64,000 nucleotides of DNA from Ecdyonurus torrentis. Taxonomy: Eukaryota; Arthropoda; Insecta; Ephemeroptera; Heptageniidae. Below, in pieces: positions 60,744-64,000 of this stretch. Each line of letters opens with the position of its first letter. Positions within the stretch are counted from its first letter, which is position 1. A program made the translations under genes and the position numbers. The notes below the pieces were generated by a model. The model did no database searches, was not told the DNA's origin, and was given only the letters and a program-made list of their open reading frames with translations. Location of the stretch: positions 16,193,943 through 16,257,942 of the forward strand of contig OX439132.1 of assembly GCA_949318235.1 (NCBI GenBank). Reading direction: 5' to 3'.

Positions 60744-63700
60744 ACAAAAAAAAACTTTATGCCAAAAACTATTTGGAGGTGGATGGACGTCTGCATGGGA
60801 ACTGCCAACTGTCGTCTCTGGGGCTACAGATTTATACAACCCTTTTTGCGTTAATGCGGACTCAAGTGACTGAAGTGAGCGTCTCTTGAGAAATCTTTAC
60901 GCCTCTAATGTGGTGTCCTATAATATCTGCAGCATATATGCGCTGATAAAATATACTTACATTCATCATGTTACACTATCGCAAAAGTTATTATTGCTGT
61001 AAGGGCGGTCGGTATACATCATAGAAGACAATCTTAAAAACCAAGCCACAATCTGTTGTTAAAAATATGAAGGGAGTCCTCTTTGCGATGTCTGCTGTAA
61101 AAGTGCACTTCACATGGAAAGTTGATATTATTAAAATATTCTTTAGTAAAATGTACATATTTTTAAAGACTGATATGTCTATATAGGTTATTTCTTAATC
61201 ACTTAATTTTACATTATCAACATATCAATAAATAAATTAATTAATAAATATATAAAAATAATTGAAAAAAATAAATTGTGCCCTCTTTATTAACCCAGTA
61301 TAAGGATGTCTTCAAATCCGAATAATTGTCGCAGCCTTACATTTAGCGAAGTCATTATTAAACCTGTTATAGTTATGAAATAACCTATATGATTTATTAT
61401 TATTATATTTTTTATGATAACCTTAACACTATATACATCGTACTGGGTGGTGGGTGCAGTAAAAATAAAAAAGTGATTGACAAATATCATCAAGTTAATA
61501 ATTATAGAAAATACACGCATTATTACAAAGACGCAAACTTCTATTCTATAGTCATATCTTATGGGACGTTTGGTAAACTATTAAATCATTCAAAATGATT
61601 ACAAAACGTAAAGTGATTATATCTCTCGTTTTTATTTGAATTGTCATGTACTCCTCATGACAAACCAGAACTTTTTTTTTTCATTTTATTTCATCTTTGT
61701 AATATCAAATGTCAACAGTCTCGTATATATACAGAATAACGGGATGAGAAGGATTTTTTTTCCAACAAAATGTTAATTCTATTATTTCAAGTTTATTAGG
61801 ATTTAGGATATTATTATTATTTTCTATTATTGACAATGCATTTATTGCACCCTATATAAACCATATTATAAAAAAAAATCCTTGAAATAATTATTCATGT
61901 ATTTATTTTATAATATTTTAAATTATATTTAACCAAGGATTATATTGAAGGACGTCCGGACTGCATGATTGGAGTTTGTGGACTAGCTGTATTAATATAA
62001 AATCTGGTGGCTCATCTACATCCGCCGTTTAGGCAGATGTACTGATGATGATGATGATACAACACTGCATGAGAATACAAAAACAATGCGTGCGTGGGAG
62101 AAAAAAATAATAAACTGCTATGTGGCTTGCATTGTATATAGCGGAGATAAACTTTTGCTACACAAATTTGACTATATATCAGGAAAGAATTTGAGTTATA
62201 TACTATACACAGCCTTTTTTTTTTACAGCTTAAATACGCCGTTATTTATAATATTACAATAAAAAAAATTGTACTTGATATTTTATATTAGAAATTAAAA
62301 TTGATTAATATAATTTACAACGAATGAATCTCATCAATTTTTTATTGCACTCTGTTTGGTTGGTTTAAATATAGAGTATGCACGAATGCATTTGGAAATT
62401 TGAATAATCCTTTCATTAACTGCATACTGTTTTTGATATATTATATGTCATACATATGATATTCGATAATATACTGTAATATTTATATATATAATAATAC
62501 TGATGCATACGTAAGCAATTATTTTTATTTTCTAAATTTAAAGTATCAAGGATACATTTTTGTACATTTTTATACATAAAACATTAACATTAAACATTTT
62601 TTAATATATTTTAAATATTTTTGTACATAAATATTTTCAATTAGAATAAAATGTGTGCGTTAAGAATGTTGGTCTAAATATTTTTTTTTCTTTAAATATT
62701 TACATATAATAAATTCCTAACGTATTGAATGTATAGCTATAAGGGACAAACTTTGCGCATATTTAAAATATTTTATTAAAAATAATAAAATATGACGGTT
62801 AAAGTTTCTTAAATTATCTCCTCACGATTTAGTTCCCACGCAATTTACGCGGAGTACTCCAACTAACCTAATTGCTGCAAGGCTTTTCTTACAATATACG
62901 TATACACACGCTATCAAATATTCAAAGAATTTTCTAATGTATGCAATACTGTTCATGATTTTAAGTACAATAAAATTGGATTGTCAGAGAGAGTTATTCT
63001 ATAATAAATATACTTTTAGAAGAAATCGTTAATTGTTTATATGAAACAATGACTTAATTTTTTATTCAACTATTTCTCTTTTGTATTATTGTAAAAGAAA
63101 ATGCATGCATGCTTACATATAATTACAACTATTTTATTGAACGTTAAACAGTTATATATACCATATTATAATGTATATAATCGGTTATACAGTACTTTGA
63201 TGAGTTTGATGCTGGTGATTTCTGTGCATGATTTTTGTAGTGTATTATGTTATACTGTATTACTGTATAATATAACAAAAAAGTCAAATTCGAGTAAAAA
63301 TATTTTTTATTCGTATTTTTTATATTAGTAATTTAATTATTATAATTTTTGTTGTTGTTGTTGTAGACGTATCGATGAAAGGAGAAGAGTTAAAATAACA
63401 GAAAAAATATATATACAAATAAATGTTGCGTACTGCGTACGTCACAGGGCCACAGTGATGCGCGATGCATGGGCTGAGCAATATACGACAATAAAAAGAG
63501 GAAAAATATCATCCACACAGATGCAGACACAACCCCCGCATGAGATCAATCGGAGATGCACGGACACGAGTCAAATTATTATTATTTTAACATTACGTTT
63601 GTGGGGAAAAACACGTTTTTGCAGTTTTTAAGAAAACTACTCCACCGATTTCTGAGAAATTTAAATGAGAAATACTAGACACATTGGATATGTTATACTT

Positions 63701-64000
63701 GGAGATAGTTATTGATTATTGTATTATTCTTATACCATGCAGCAGGAATTAATTAATTTACTTTGCATCCATATAGTTTATATCGCAGAAAGAGAAAAAT
63801 GTATGCCATTAAATTTTAAATCATTAAATTATGTTTAATATAAGAAATAATAATAAAAAACTATAACTTGAAATGTGCACCCAGTTCCCACGATCTTCTT
63901 GCAAAATTTTCTCACTTCCGCACAAAAAAAAAAAAAAAAAAAAATCCTTCGTTATTTGTCTGTTTGCAACCCTCACTTCTCCACATTGAAAAATCACACT
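60744..64000. other. AT-rich DNA to the right edge
   Basis: No gene recognised. The unidentified gene's 5' exons may lie here or beyond. Less AT-rich spots at about 60775-60850, 62815-62885 and 63425-63560 contain short open frames but no splice-supported exon. (GAT)n at about 62044-62058. Confidence 0.3.

Noticed and set aside
60683..60889. A plus-strand frame ending LHGNCQLSSLGLQIYTTLFALM as a gene
   Set aside because: It begins inside the dispersed repeat, has no splice support and no family resemblance.
1..64000. CRISPR arrays, prokaryotic operons, defence systems or integrated viral genes
   Set aside because: No regularly spaced direct repeats, no ribosome-binding-site-led gene clusters and no viral protein motifs were seen; the genes are intron-split eukaryotic genes.
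1..64000. tRNA or rRNA genes
   Set aside because: No A-box/B-box pair with a cloverleaf or conserved rRNA segment was noticed by eye; a covariance-model scan was not possible, so small RNA genes may be missed.

Overview
This window is a strongly AT-rich animal genomic segment with intron-split genes, GT-AG splice sites and long homopolymer and (TA)n tracts. The WAVE/SCAR protein encoded at the left end resembles what I remember of insect Scar very closely, especially in its N-terminal Scar-homology domain, so an arthropod, probably an insect, is the best guess. No mitochondrial, bacterial or viral sequence was recognised.

Three genes can be modelled with confidence or near-confidence. (1) Minus strand, about 1.4-9.2 kb: a complete WAVE/SCAR actin-nucleation regulator, 8 coding exons, 588 codons, with Scar-homology domain, polyproline region, WH2 and acidic tail. 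A GC-rich patch at 10.37-10.56 kb may be its promoter and first exon. (2) Minus strand, 25.5-35.9 kb: a complete ubiquitin-specific protease, 8 coding exons, 1284 codons, with intact catalytic Cys/His/Asp motifs, a CxxC/CxxC zinc site and very long disordered acidic regions on both sides. (3) Plus strand, 40.3-41.8 kb: LSM3, a 100-residue Sm-like subunit of the LSm1-7 and LSm2-8 rings, 3 coding exons. A fourth, unrecognised minus-strand gene is supported by a clear last coding exon (50.49-50.73 kb), two candidate internal exons (58.9 and 59.3 kb) and a phase-matched alternative first exon (56.6 kb). A single orphan terminal-exon candidate lies at 12.8 kb.

The rest is intergenic or intronic DNA filled with small non-autonomous DNA transposons, read here directly as inverted repeats with target-site duplications. 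Many are TA-flanked foldback elements: 15.8, 22.1, 22.9-23.4, 24.8-25.0 (two abutting copies), 29.7, 46.2, 47.4 and 57.5 kb. Three have exact 8-bp duplications of hAT type (37.9, 39.9 and 47.6 kb), and one has a TTAA duplication of piggyBac type (8.35 kb). Nested insertions occur three times. The largest element (36.99-39.28 kb) carries an uncharacterised terminal motif repeated inside it in both orientations. Several foldbacks have perfect or almost perfect arms and lie inside introns, so they would form long hairpin RNAs when the host gene is transcribed.

Functionally the genes are unrelated neighbours: actin nucleation (WAVE), deubiquitination (USP), and mRNA splicing/decay (LSM3). No operon-like or defence-system organisation was found. 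The most interesting material is the transposon record and the unidentified minus-strand gene.
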